A stretch of 64,000 nt of DNA from Sulfurimicrobium sp963741495 (lineage in GTDB: Bacteria > Pseudomonadota > Gammaproteobacteria > Burkholderiales > Sulfuricellaceae): contig CAVUID010000015.1 in NCBI GenBank assembly GCA_963741495.1, positions 62,001 to 126,000 on the forward strand. Direction: 5' to 3'. Positions within the stretch are counted from its first letter, which is position 1. The number at the start of each line of letters is the position of its first letter. A model generated the notes under the pieces. It had not been told where the DNA came from. It saw nothing but the letters and a program-made list of their open reading frames with translations, and did not search any database. Below, piece by piece: positions 1-8,607 of this stretch. A program made the position numbers and the translations under genes.

Positions 1-1002
1 GCCAATATTGGCCTGATGGCAGGCATCGACGAAGAAACGAAAGTCATCCGGTGTGCCGAAGCGCGAGGTGGGACCGAAATAGCCAGTGGTCTGGTAGCCC
101 CAGGACTCATCCAGCGGATGCTCGGATATCGGCATAAGCTCGATATGGGTGTATCCCATGTCATTGATGTAGGGTACAAGATGTGCTGCCAGTTCGCGCC
201 AGTTGTAGAAACGGTCATCCGGGTGGCGCTTCCATGATCCGGCATGGATCTCATAGACATTGAAAGGCGCCTGCAGCCAGTCGAGTTCCTGGCGCTGCTT
301 CATCCACGCCTGATCGCCCCAGCTGTGCTGAGTGGGGGTGGATACTTTTGCCGCGGTACTGGGGCGCAACTCGTATTCCTGGCCGTAGGGGTCGGTCTTG
401 GTCAGGATTTGCCCACTGTGGCGGTTGCGGATTTCAAATTTGTAGAAACTGCCAGCTGGCAATTCAGGGATAAACAGTTCCCAGACTCCGCTTGAGCCCA
501 GGCTGCGCATGGGATGAACGCGACCATCCCAGCGGTTGAAATCGCCCACGACACTGACCCGTTCCGCATTCGGCGCCCACACCGCAAAGCGAATCCCTGA
601 AATACCCTGGAGGATGGTGTGTTGTGCTCCCAGCGTGCGGTATCCCTGATGCAGGCGGCCCGCACCCAGAAGGTATATCTCCATTTCGCTGATTTGCTGA
701 GGAAAAGCGTATGGGTCAAAAAATTCGTGGTGCCCATCGCCTCGAGGCACTCTCAGGCGATAGGGGGTTTCAGGCTTTTCGTCGCCAAACCAGAAAAACA
801 CGCCGTCCGGATGAAGTTTCTCCAGTGGCAGCCATTTGCCGTCAAGGTGAATTTCTACCTGTTGTTCGAACGGGAGAAAGGTGCGTACTGACCATGCCTT
901 CCCTTCCTGATGCAGTCCCAGAAAGGCAAAAGGATCATGATGACGGGCCTTGAGCAGAGCCTTGAGGTTTGTGTTAACTTTGGCGCTGATATTGGGTTTC
1001 AT
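1..1002 (-). CDS. glgB: 1,4-alpha-glucan branching enzyme, N-terminal part (runs off the left edge)
   Basis: Reading the minus strand from the ATG at 1002-1000 gives an open frame of 334 codons to the window edge. It encodes the N-terminal half of GlgB, which makes alpha-1,6 branches in glycogen. Visible are the N-terminal glucan-binding module (HDPFAFLGLH near residue 20), a CBM48-like module (RFAVWAPNAERVSVVGDFN, about 135-155) and the start of the GH13 barrel (NVYEIHAGSWKR, HIELMPISEHPLDESWGYQ). The catalytic Asp/Glu residues lie beyond the edge. The gene is divergent from glgC, with about 120 bp between them. Identification is firm; only about 45% of a normal 730-residue GlgB is present. 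Confidence 0.95.
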   Translation of the reverse strand, partial: MKPNISAKVNTNLKALLKARHHDPFAFLGLHQEGKAWSVRTFLPFEQQVEIHLDGKWLPLEKLHPDGVFFWFGDEKPETPYRLRVPRGDGHHEFFDPYAFPQQISEMEIYLLGAGRLHQGYRTLGAQHTILQGISGIRFAVWAPNAERVSVVGDFNRWDGRVHPMRSLGSSGVWELFIPELPAGSFYKFEIRNRHSGQILTKTDPYGQEYELRPSTAAKVSTPTQHSWGDQAWMKQRQELDWLQAPFNVYEIHAGSWKRHPDDRFYNWRELAAHLVPYINDMGYTHIELMPISEHPLDESWGYQTTGYFGPTSRFGTPDDFRFFVDACHQANIG

Positions 1003-1084
1003 GGAATTGTCGCTACAGCAGGATAATGTATTAAGAATATGCCAGAAGGCAGCTTTAGGCAAACGCCGGAGCCGCTCAAAGGGG

Positions 1085-1090
1085 TATAAT
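1085..1090 (+). promoter_or_regulatory. Probable -10 box of the glgC promoter
   Basis: A perfect TATAAT lies about 35 bp upstream of the chosen glgC start. No convincing -35 hexamer sits 16-18 bp before it, so this may need an activator. It is the best promoter candidate in the glgB/glgC divergent spacer. Confidence 0.4.
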
Positions 1091-1125
1091 CAACTTGTCG
1101 CCTAACACAAGTGAGGGAGAAATTC

Positions 1126-2403
1126 TTGTATTCATCCACTACGCCTCGTTTCATCAGTTTGCTGACCAAAAATACGGTTGCACTGATCCTTGCCGGCGGG
1201 CGGGGGAGCCGCCTTCATGCGCTGACAGACTGGCGCGCCAAGCCGGCAGTACCTTTCGGCGGCAAGTTCCGCATTATTGATTTTCCGCTTTCCAACTGTG
1301 TCAATTCTGGCATTCGCCGCATTGGCGTCGTCACCCAGTACAAGGCGCACAGCCTGCTGCAACACTTGCACCGTGGCTGGAGCTTCCTGCGGGGCGAATT
1401 CAATGAATTCGTTGAGTTGTTGCCAGCGCAGCAGCGCATTCAGGAATCCTGGTACAAAGGAACGGCGGATGCGGTTTTTCAGAATCTCGATATCATCCGG
1501 GGCTACAAGTCCGAGTATGTGCTCATTCTGGCGGGCGACCATATTTACAAGCAGGATTATGGCGAGATGCTGGCGTTCCATAGCGCCCATGCGGCTGATT
1601 TGACCGTGGCCTGTATGGAAGTGTCGGCGGAGGAGGCTTCGGCGTTTGGCGTTATTACGGTGGACGAACAGCAGCGCGTGGTGAAATTTACCGAAAAACC
1701 CGAACATCCGGATGAAATTCCGGGCAAGCCGGGAAGGGTCATGGTGAGCATGGGGATTTACGTGTTCAACACGAATTTCCTGTTCGAGCAACTGATCCGG
1801 GATTCAGATGATTCCCACTCCAGTCACGATTTTGGTAAGGACATCATCCCATATCTGGTCAACCGCTATCGGGTATATGCGCATCCTTTCGAAGATAGCT
1901 GTGTCGGCCTTCAGAACGGTGAGCCCTACTGGCGTGATGTGGGAACGATCGATGCCTATTGGGAAGCCAATATGGAAATGACCAAAATCACGCCCTTCCT
2001 CAATCTTTATGACAAAGAGTGGCCGATCTGGACCTACCAGGAGCAATTGCCGCCAGCCAAGTTCGTCTTTGATGATGATTCCCGGCGTGGCTATGCGGTT
2101 GATTCCCTGGTGTCCGGCGGATGCATTATCAGCGGGGCTTCGGTACGCCGTTCCCTGCTGTTTTCCAGTGTCAGTGTCCATAGCTATGCCGAGATTGAGG
2201 ATTCAGTTGTTCTGCCCAATGTGGAGATTGGCCGTTATGTCACTCTCAAGAAGGTGGTGCTGGACAAGGGATGCATTATTCCCGAAGGCATGTCGATAGG
2301 CGTTGACCTGGCTGAGGATGCCAAGCGTTTTCATGTCACAGAAAAAGGTGTGACCCTGGTGACGCCTGAAATGCTTGGGCAGCAAGTTCACCAGGTTCGT
2401 TAA
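1126..2403 (+). CDS. glgC: Glucose-1-phosphate adenylyltransferase (ADP-glucose pyrophosphorylase)
   Basis: Makes ADP-glucose from ATP and glucose-1-phosphate, the committed step of bacterial glycogen synthesis. The nucleotide-binding LILAGGRGSRL, RAKPAVPFGGKFRIIDF, ILAGDHIYKQDY, the sugar-phosphate site FTEKP and the C-terminal left-handed beta-helix (SGGCIISGASV onward) are all present. Length, about 425 residues, is normal. I chose the TTG at 1126 because a GGGAG Shine-Dalgarno ends 7 bp before it; the GTG at 1111 gives five more residues but has no ribosome site. It is followed by two GH57 genes and divergent from glgB, forming a glycogen locus. Confidence 0.95.
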   Translation: MYSSTTPRFISLLTKNTVALILAGGRGSRLHALTDWRAKPAVPFGGKFRIIDFPLSNCVNSGIRRIGVVTQYKAHSLLQHLHRGWSFLRGEFNEFVELLPAQQRIQESWYKGTADAVFQNLDIIRGYKSEYVLILAGDHIYKQDYGEMLAFHSAHAADLTVACMEVSAEEASAFGVITVDEQQRVVKFTEKPEHPDEIPGKPGRVMVSMGIYVFNTNFLFEQLIRDSDDSHSSHDFGKDIIPYLVNRYRVYAHPFEDSCVGLQNGEPYWRDVGTIDAYWEANMEMTKITPFLNLYDKEWPIWTYQEQLPPAKFVFDDDSRRGYAVDSLVSGGCIISGASVRRSLLFSSVSVHSYAEIEDSVVLPNVEIGRYVTLKKVVLDKGCIIPEGMSIGVDLAEDAKRFHVTEKGVTLVTPEMLGQQVHQVR

Positions 2404-2428
2404 TTTTCCCTCCCTGATTATTGAGTGT

Positions 2429-2447
2429 CCCCCGCCTGGTGCGGGGG
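2429..2447 (+). terminator. Short GC-rich hairpin between glgC and the GH57 gene
   Basis: A perfect 7-bp stem (CCCCCGC / GCGGGGG) with a 5-nt loop sits 25 bp after the glgC stop. The following sequence is T-rich (TTGTTATCGTTT) but not a clean U-tract. It could be a leaky terminator or 3'-end stabiliser that sets the glgC to GH57 ratio. Confidence 0.4.
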
Positions 2448-2466
2448 GTGCAGGTTGTTATCGTTT

Positions 2467-4212
2467 ATGAGCATCCAGAAAAAGCTGAAAATTGTCCTGT
2501 GCTGGCACATGCACCAACCGGATTATCGTCACCATGTCACGGGTGAGTTTGCCTTGCCATGGACCTATCTCCATGCCATCAAGGACTACACCGACATGGC
2601 CTACCACCTGGAGCAGACGCCGGGTGCGCGGGCGGTGGTGAACTTTGTCCCTATCCTGCTTGAGCAACTGGAAGATTATGGCGATCAGTTCAGCAGCGGG
2701 AAGTTGCGCGATCCCCTGTTGCGCCTGCTCGCGGCGAAAGATCTGGAACATGTGACGCAGGAGCAGCGCAAGCTGATCCTGGAAAGCTGTTTTCGCAGCA
2801 ATCACAGCAAGATGATCGAGCCTTATCCGGCTTACAAGCGTTTGTATGATCTGTTCAAAATGCATGAAGCGCAGGAGATGGAGCATTTCCACTATTTGTC
2901 CAGCCAGTATCTGGCCGATCTGCTGGTGTGGTATCACCTTGCCTGGACCGGCGAGAGCGTGCGGCGCGAGAATGAACTGCTGGTAGCCATGATGTCCAAG
3001 GGCAGCATGTTTACGCTCAAGGAGCGCCAGCAACTGGTGGCCCTGATCGGCGAACTGATTAAGGGCATCATTCCACGCTACCGGAAATTGGCTGAAGACG
3101 GGCAGATTGAACTTTCCACCACGCCTTATTACCACCCCATCGCGCCACTCATGCTGGATTTGAACAGTGCGCGTGAAAGTGTGCCCGGGATTGAGCTCCC
3201 TGTGTCGCATGCCTACCCCGGTGGGGCGCAGCGGGTGTCATTTCATGTGTCTGAAGCCTTTGCCATGCACGAGCATTATTTTGGCCAGCATCCGGCCGGC
3301 ATGTGGCCTGCGGAAGGCGGCGTTTCCCAGGCGGCTGCGCTGCTGATGGCGAAAAGCGGCTGTCGCTGGATCGCCACAGGTCAGGCTGTTCTGAGCAATA
3401 GCCTGCGGCTGGCACAGAAGGAAAAAGCACTTCAGAGTCCCTTTAATTATCTGTACCGGCCCTATCGCATTGCGGATGATGGGCATGAGATCGCCTGTTT
3501 TTTCCGCGATGATCAGTTGTCAGACAAGATTGGTTTCGAGTATGCCAAATGGTTTGGGCGCGATGCAGTGATCGATTTTGTCCAGATTCTGGAAAAAATC
3601 TGGCACAACAGCAGCAGCCACGAGAATCCTGTTGTCAGCATTATTCTGGATGGCGAGAATGCATGGGAATATTACCCTTACAACGGCTACTATTTCCTCT
3701 CCGAGATGTATGAAATGCTGCAGGATCATCCTCATATCGAGATGACCACATTCCGTGATTATCTGGACGAGTGCGCTAAAGAAACTCGTGATGAGGATCA
3801 TTCTGCCTACCATTGTGCAGAAAGCCGGGACTTGCCGCATCTGGTGGCGGGAAGCTGGGTCTATGGGGATTTCACGACATGGATTGGATGTCCGGAAAAA
3901 AATCGAGCCTGGGATTTGCTCTGCCAGGCCAAGCAAAGTTATGATCTGGTCATAGCCAGTGACCGGCTGAGCCCGGATCAGAAAGACAAGGCTTCCCGCC
4001 AACTGGCTGTGTGCGAAGGTTCGGACTGGTTCTGGTGGTTCGGCGACTATAACCCGGGCGATAGCGTAAGAAGTTTTGATCAGTTGTATCGCGAGAATCT
4101 TGCTGATCTGTACCGCATGCTGATGCTGGTTCCTCCGCATGAACTTGAAGTGACCCTCAGTCAGGGCGGTGGCAATGCTGAGGCGGGCGGAACCATGAGA
4201 CGCGGCTCCTGA
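2467..4212 (+). CDS. Glycoside hydrolase family 57 protein (alpha-amylase/glucanotransferase type)
   Basis: GH57 enzyme acting on alpha-glucans with retention of configuration. Family signatures are in order: HMHQPDY at residues 14-20, MWPAEGG with the likely nucleophile Glu283, and ILDGENAWEYYPYNG with the likely acid/base Asp395. Starting at ATG 2467 gives 581 residues; an upstream in-frame GTG at 2425 would begin inside the hairpin and is rejected. There is no signal peptide, so it should be cytoplasmic. It lies between glgC and a second, unrelated-subtype GH57 gene (next start 48 bp downstream), which suggests a role in glycogen or maltodextrin remodelling. The exact specificity (amylase, pullulanase or transferase) cannot be read from sequence. 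Confidence 0.9.
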   Translation: MSIQKKLKIVLCWHMHQPDYRHHVTGEFALPWTYLHAIKDYTDMAYHLEQTPGARAVVNFVPILLEQLEDYGDQFSSGKLRDPLLRLLAAKDLEHVTQEQRKLILESCFRSNHSKMIEPYPAYKRLYDLFKMHEAQEMEHFHYLSSQYLADLLVWYHLAWTGESVRRENELLVAMMSKGSMFTLKERQQLVALIGELIKGIIPRYRKLAEDGQIELSTTPYYHPIAPLMLDLNSARESVPGIELPVSHAYPGGAQRVSFHVSEAFAMHEHYFGQHPAGMWPAEGGVSQAAALLMAKSGCRWIATGQAVLSNSLRLAQKEKALQSPFNYLYRPYRIADDGHEIACFFRDDQLSDKIGFEYAKWFGRDAVIDFVQILEKIWHNSSSHENPVVSIILDGENAWEYYPYNGYYFLSEMYEMLQDHPHIEMTTFRDYLDECAKETRDEDHSAYHCAESRDLPHLVAGSWVYGDFTTWIGCPEKNRAWDLLCQAKQSYDLVIASDRLSPDQKDKASRQLAVCEGSDWFWWFGDYNPGDSVRSFDQLYRENLADLYRMLMLVPPHELEVTLSQGGGNAEAGGTMRRGS

Positions 4213-4259
4213 GTGGGCCTCCGGATGGGCAAAAACTTAAAACAGAGAATCTCTGAATC

Positions 4260-6281
4260 ATGACAAAATCGGTCGCACTCCTGCTTGGCGTTCACGCTCA
4301 TCAGCCTGTAGGCAACTTTCCTGAAGTTTTGCAGGATGCCCATGCGCGCTGCTACGGCCCATTCATTCGCACGCTCTACCGCTATCCGGATTTCCCTTTT
4401 GCGTTGCACTTTTCCGGTTGGCTGCTGGATTATTTGCTGCAGCATTATCCAGAAGATATGGCGATGTTGAAGGAAATGGTGAAGCGCGGCCAAGTGGAAC
4501 TGGTTGGCGCAGGGGAAACCGAGCCGGTGTTGGCGGTCATTCCAAATCGCGATCGCATCGGCCAGATCGTCGCGCTGTCGGACAAACTGGAAAAGAAATT
4601 CGGCCAGCGCCCGGAAGGCGCCTGGCTGACAGAACGGGTATGGGAGGCGACGGTAGTGCCTGCCCTGGCAGATGCGGGGATAAGCTACGTTACGGTGGAC
4701 GATTACCATTTTCTGTGTACCGGCAAAGAGGCCGCCGAACTCAACGGCTTCTATACGACTGAGGAAGACGGGCGCCGCCTGGACCTTTTTCCGATTTCAG
4801 AGGCGCTGCGTTACCGCTTCCCTTTCTCCCCCGCACACGAGGCAGTTCAGTATCTGGAGAGTCTGTCAGGAGAAGGGCAGGAAGCTGCAGTCTATTTCGA
4901 TGACATCGAGAAATTCGGTATCTGGCCGGAAACCTATGAGTGGGTGTATGAAAAAGGCTGGCTGGAAGATTTTATCCGCGGTGTGCTGGCCTCGCCGCTG
5001 ATCCGGCCCATGAAGTTCAGTGACTATCATGCTGAGGCGCACACTTGCGGCATCGTATATCTGCCCACGACTTCCTACATCGAGATGAACGAATGGACCT
5101 TGCCCGCGCAGGCTGCCAATACCTACGCGGATCTGGTTCATGAGGCAAAATCAAAAGGCCTGTTCGATCGTGACAAGGCTTTTTTGCGGGGTGGAATATG
5201 GAAAAACTTCATTACCCGCTATCCCGAGTCAAACTGGATGCACAAGCGGATGCTGCAGTTGTCGCAACGTTTCCATGCGCTGCCGGAGCGCAAGCAGTCC
5301 GGAGAAATGCTTGATCTGCTTTACCAGTCTCAGGCCAATGATGCCTATTGGCATGGCCTGTTCGGCGGCTTGTATCTTCCCCATTTGCGGCGCGCCATCT
5401 ACAACGCCATCGTGGCGCTGGAGGCCTTGCTGGACAAAGTGGCTGCACGCCCATCGCTGATGATCGAGGATCTCGATTTCGATGGCAGGAAGGAAGTGTT
5501 TATTCATAATGACGAGGTGCAGGCAGTAGCGCGCCAGGATGGCAGCGCTGCGATATGCGAACTGGATTCCTATCTTCTGAAACATAATTTTGGCGATACG
5601 CTGGCGCGCCAGTCCGAACATTATTATCGAAAAATGCATCTTGACCAGGGTGCGCAGCATGACGGTGAGGGTATTGCCAATCCACATGAGCGGGTCAGCT
5701 TCAAGCACCATATAACGCCGGCGGACCTGGTGCTGGATGATGTTCAGCGCATGCTGTTTCTTGATAGCGTGGTTAATGGCGAAGCCGTGACCCCCTTGCG
5801 GAGCTATATTCTGCGTCCGGCAGATGGCCGGGCCGCACATGCGATGTTTAGCTGCGAACATGACAATATATTGATCGATAAGCGGATTTCTGTTTCAGGC
5901 AAACGTCTGCGCGTAAGTTACCAGTTCAACGGCGAAATGCAGGGGCAGTTCCAGACGGAGATCAATCTGGCCATGCCAAGCTGCGATGGGCCGGCAGGCC
6001 GTTTTGTTTTCAATGACCAGATTCCGGGTGGATTTGGCCAGGCTTTGCATTTCGAAAAAGCCAAGAAGCTTGAGATGCAGGACGAGGTGCTGGGTGGCAT
6101 GCTCTCCCTGCACCTCAATAACCCAGCCTTGATTCAGAGCCAGCCTCACTTCTCGGTCTCGCAGTCCGAAGCGGGTTTCGAGAAAATCATGCAGGCGGTC
6201 ACGTTGACGCTGACCTGGCCGCTGATCCGCCAGATGAAAGAACTCATTGTGGATATCGATGTCAGCAGGCTTGGTGCCTGA
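4260..6281 (+). CDS. GH57 4-alpha-glucanotransferase (DUF1925/DUF1926 type)
   Basis: 673 residues, co-linear with the archaeal Thermococcus litoralis 4-alpha-glucanotransferase (659 residues), which transfers maltooligosaccharide units. Conserved blocks include GVHAHQPVGNF (10-20), GAGETEPVLAVIP (83-95), AWLTERVW with the nucleophile equivalent Glu125, and VYFDDIEKFGIWP with the acid/base equivalent Asp215. The all-beta C-terminal domain runs from about residue 400 to the end. The start codon is at the end of a 48-bp spacer after the preceding GH57 gene. Both catalytic residues are kept, so it should be active. It probably disproportionates glycogen-derived dextrins in the cytoplasm. Confidence 0.9.
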   Translation: MTKSVALLLGVHAHQPVGNFPEVLQDAHARCYGPFIRTLYRYPDFPFALHFSGWLLDYLLQHYPEDMAMLKEMVKRGQVELVGAGETEPVLAVIPNRDRIGQIVALSDKLEKKFGQRPEGAWLTERVWEATVVPALADAGISYVTVDDYHFLCTGKEAAELNGFYTTEEDGRRLDLFPISEALRYRFPFSPAHEAVQYLESLSGEGQEAAVYFDDIEKFGIWPETYEWVYEKGWLEDFIRGVLASPLIRPMKFSDYHAEAHTCGIVYLPTTSYIEMNEWTLPAQAANTYADLVHEAKSKGLFDRDKAFLRGGIWKNFITRYPESNWMHKRMLQLSQRFHALPERKQSGEMLDLLYQSQANDAYWHGLFGGLYLPHLRRAIYNAIVALEALLDKVAARPSLMIEDLDFDGRKEVFIHNDEVQAVARQDGSAAICELDSYLLKHNFGDTLARQSEHYYRKMHLDQGAQHDGEGIANPHERVSFKHHITPADLVLDDVQRMLFLDSVVNGEAVTPLRSYILRPADGRAAHAMFSCEHDNILIDKRISVSGKRLRVSYQFNGEMQGQFQTEINLAMPSCDGPAGRFVFNDQIPGGFGQALHFEKAKKLEMQDEVLGGMLSLHLNNPALIQSQPHFSVSQSEAGFEKIMQAVTLTLTWPLIRQMKELIVDIDVSRLGA

Positions 6282-6335
6282 TGCTTGCCCGGGCTACAAT
6301 CCCACCCTTTCAAAATTAATTAAAGATGATGCGCC

Positions 6336-6824
6336 ATGCCTGATGAAAAAGTTGCCAGGAATAAGGCTGTTTACGTTACATATTCGATCATCAACCAGTC
6401 TGGAGCGGTGTTTGAACAGTCGGACGTGCCTGTAGGCTATGTTCACGGCTGTAACAGCCCCCTGTTCGAGAAAATCGAGCTGGCACTGGAAGGCCACAAA
6501 ATTGGAGACCGGGTTGAAGTTTCGCTCAATCCCGCCGAAGGCTTCGGTCCACACGATCCCAATCTGACGTTTACCGATGATATCGAGAATGTGCCTCCAG
6601 AGTTCCGCCGCATAGGAGCGGAAGTTGAGCTGGAGAATGCGCGAGGGGAGAGCAAAACCTTTCGTGTCAGTCATATAGCTGATGGCAAACTGACGGTTGA
6701 TGCCAATCATGCGCTTGCGGGCCAGACTGTCACCTTTGTGGTGGATGTGGTCAGTATTCGCAATGCCAACATGGACGAGATCGTCAATGGCCTTCCTGCC
6801 GATCAGAGCCATTCTCTGCATTGA
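6336..6824 (+). CDS. slyD: FKBP-type peptidyl-prolyl isomerase, SlyD-like
   Basis: 162 residues with the SlyD arrangement. A split FKBP core (VYVTYSIINQSGAVFEQS, then GCNSPLFEKIELALEGHKIGD) surrounds an insert-in-flap domain (VSLNPAEGFGPHDPNLTFTDDIENVPPEFRRIG). SlyD proteins are cytoplasmic prolyl isomerases and chaperones. The metal-binding His/Cys-rich tail of E. coli SlyD is missing here; only a short NGLPADQSHSLH end remains, so a nickel-delivery role is doubtful. No signal peptide is seen. Confidence 0.88.
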   Translation: MPDEKVARNKAVYVTYSIINQSGAVFEQSDVPVGYVHGCNSPLFEKIELALEGHKIGDRVEVSLNPAEGFGPHDPNLTFTDDIENVPPEFRRIGAEVELENARGESKTFRVSHIADGKLTVDANHALAGQTVTFVVDVVSIRNANMDEIVNGLPADQSHSLH

Positions 6825-6902
6825 CAGGACACTGGGGTGCAGGATTGTTTTGCCGGAAAAAACTGGCTATCCTGTACCCAAATCTGAACAAGGAAAGATT
6901 TA

Positions 6903-7040
6903 ATGGCATTTATCGCATTCTATATCGTTGCCATCGCAATCCTGGTTGCACATTTCACCGGCTGGCTGGCACGCCATAACGTGGAATGGCTGGTGCTGGT
7001 GCTGGCAGCAGCGGTGTTCCCGGCCGTTATCTTCCTCTGA
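6903..7040 (+). CDS. Small two-helix membrane protein of unknown function
   Basis: 45 residues starting at ATG 6903, preceded by AAGGAAAG at good spacing. The peptide is almost all hydrophobic: residues 2-18 and 28-45 can each span the membrane, separated by a short polar turn (GWLARHNVEW). It stops 9 bp before the Rof-like gene, so the two are probably co-transcribed. No family is recognised. The strong ribosome site and clean amphipathic layout support a real gene. Confidence 0.6.
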   Translation: MAFIAFYIVAIAILVAHFTGWLARHNVEWLVLVLAAAVFPAVIFL

Positions 7041-7049
7041 TTTTTCTGC

Positions 7050-7295
7050 GTGTCTGAGTATCGACCCATCTCCTGCGTTCAGCATGAACGTCTTGAATTC
7101 AGCGTTTTACGCAAAATCCCCCTGCAAATTGAATATTGTCACGGCCTGGAAAATATCTCACAGGCTGTGATGCCGCTTGATGTGACCACACGCCATGGCG
7201 CAGAGTGGTTGAAGTTCAGGGTGATTGGCTCAGAGGATGTGACCGAAATCCGCCTCGACAGTATTACTTCCTTTGTCGAGCAGTTGTCTTCCTAG
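7050..7295 (+). CDS. Rof-like Rho-binding antiterminator family protein
   Basis: 81 residues from a GTG start. The layout matches E. coli Rof (YaeO): YRPISC near the N-terminus, a short beta-rich Sm-like fold (LEFSVLRKIPLQIEY) and the closing signature EIRLDSITSF. Rof binds Rho and inhibits transcription termination. The 3' end overlaps the convergent methylase gene by 32 bp. No Shine-Dalgarno is seen before the GTG, so translation may be coupled to the 45-residue peptide upstream. Family call is from motif resemblance, not a search. Confidence 0.7.
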   Translation: MSEYRPISCVQHERLEFSVLRKIPLQIEYCHGLENISQAVMPLDVTTRHGAEWLKFRVIGSEDVTEIRLDSITSFVEQLSS

Positions 7296-8022
7296 ACATT
7301 TTGTCCGCAGGCCTGCGATAAAGCACAAACACCGTGGGGCGTTTGTCGCAATCCGGCAGTTTTCTTTTCCACTCGGCAATGCTTTTTGTGCCGATGTTCT
7401 CGCTTGTCAGGGTCAGGTCCGTCGCAATGCACAACTCGGTTTCGTCAGCGCAGGTGGCAACCAGATCCTGCAGCATTTGCTGGTTGCGGTAAGGCGTCTC
7501 GATAAAGATCTGGGTCTGGTTCAGGCGCAGTGAAAGTTGTTCTATTTCCTGAATTCTCTTGATCCGTTCGGATTTTTCTGCCGGCAGGTAGCCGAGAAAG
7601 GCGAAACTCTGGCCATTAAGCCCAGAACCCATCAGGGCGAGCAGGATGGAGGAGGGGCCAACCAGAGGCACGACCCGGATGTTGCGTGCATGCGCAAGCC
7701 GCACCAGTGTTGCGCCGGGATCGGCCACTGCCGGGCAGCCAGCTTCGGACAGCAGCCCGACATCCTCTCCATCGAGCAGCGGCTGCAACAGGCTTGCCAG
7801 TTCATCCGGACGCGTGTGTTCGTCCAGGGTGGACATGCGGATTTCCTGCAGTGCAACGGCCGTGCCGGTCTGTTTAAGAAACTGGCGAGCGGTTTTTGGG
7901 TGCTCGGTGACGAAGGTGCGCAGTGAAGCCGCCAGGCGTCTGGCCTGCTCGGGAAGAATGGCCGAAAGGTCGCTTCCTTCGCCGAGCGTGGTCGGAATCA
8001 GATATAAAGTGCCCAGGCTCAT
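7264..8022 (-). CDS. SAM-dependent methyltransferase, tetrapyrrole methylase fold (RsmI-like paralogue)
   Basis: 252 residues with the MTase fold of the COG0313 group: GTLYLIPTTLGEG at the N-terminus in place of the usual P-loop-like start, DVGLLSEAGCPAVADPG, and VVPLVGPSSILLALMGSGLNGQSFAFLGYLP. RsmI itself 2'-O-methylates C1402 of 16S rRNA. This protein is shorter than the usual 280 residues and its N-terminal motif differs, so I treat it as a paralogue whose substrate is uncertain. It stops just inside the convergent rof-like gene and starts 6 bp after the maf stop, forming an operon with maf and the carboxylase genes. Confidence 0.8.
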   Translation of the reverse strand: MSLGTLYLIPTTLGEGSDLSAILPEQARRLAASLRTFVTEHPKTARQFLKQTGTAVALQEIRMSTLDEHTRPDELASLLQPLLDGEDVGLLSEAGCPAVADPGATLVRLAHARNIRVVPLVGPSSILLALMGSGLNGQSFAFLGYLPAEKSERIKRIQEIEQLSLRLNQTQIFIETPYRNQQMLQDLVATCADETELCIATDLTLTSENIGTKSIAEWKRKLPDCDKRPTVFVLYRRPADKMSRKTTARQRK

Positions 8023-8028
8023 GATGAA

Positions 8029-8607
8029 TCAGATGACCGGAAAATCTTCATTGTTGAGCATGTCGATCAGGGCGATCAGCGGCAGCCCGATCAGGGCGTT
8101 GGGGTCTTCGCCTTCCATCCTGTCGATCAGGGCGATCCCCAGTCCTTCCGATTTGGCGCTGCCGGCGCAGTTGTAGGGCTGCTCCTTGACGAGGTAGTGT
8201 TCGATCTGGGCATCGGTCAGCTTGCGGAAGCTGACCGTGAAAGGAATCAGGCGATTCTGGACGCAGCCGGTCTTGCTGTTGTAGAGGCACAGTGCGGTAT
8301 TGAATACCACCTGCCTGCCGCGCATGCGACGTAACTGAAGTGTGGCGTTTTCGTGGGTATGCGGCTTGCCGAGCTGCTCGCCATCGAGGGTGGCGACCTG
8401 GTCCGACCCGATGATGAGTGCATTCGGAAATTGAGCCCCGGCGACTCGCGCCTTGGCTTCGGCCAGACGAGTGGCGGTTTCAACGGCGGTTTCGCCCGGC
8501 AATGGCGTTTCGTCCAGATCCGGCGCGAAGGGGGTGAATGGAACCTGCAGACGGTTCAGCAGCTCGCGCCGGTAGGGTGAGGTGGATGCGAGTATGAGTT
8601 CCATCAT
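8029..8607 (-). CDS. Maf family nucleotide pyrophosphatase (YceF type)
   Basis: 192 residues. Shows the Maf signature LILASTSPYRRELL at the N-terminus, then the conserved IIGSDQVATLDGEQLGKP. Maf/YceF proteins hydrolyse non-canonical or modified nucleoside triphosphates; the YceF subgroup acts on 7-methyl-GTP. The start ATGATG overlaps the stop of the upstream carboxylase gene by 4 bp, so translation is coupled; the second ATG at 8604 is equally possible. Confidence 0.88.
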   Translation of the reverse strand: MMELILASTSPYRRELLNRLQVPFTPFAPDLDETPLPGETAVETATRLAEAKARVAGAQFPNALIIGSDQVATLDGEQLGKPHTHENATLQLRRMRGRQVVFNTALCLYNSKTGCVQNRLIPFTVSFRKLTDAQIEHYLVKEQPYNCAGSAKSEGLGIALIDRMEGEDPNALIGLPLIALIDMLNNEDFPVI

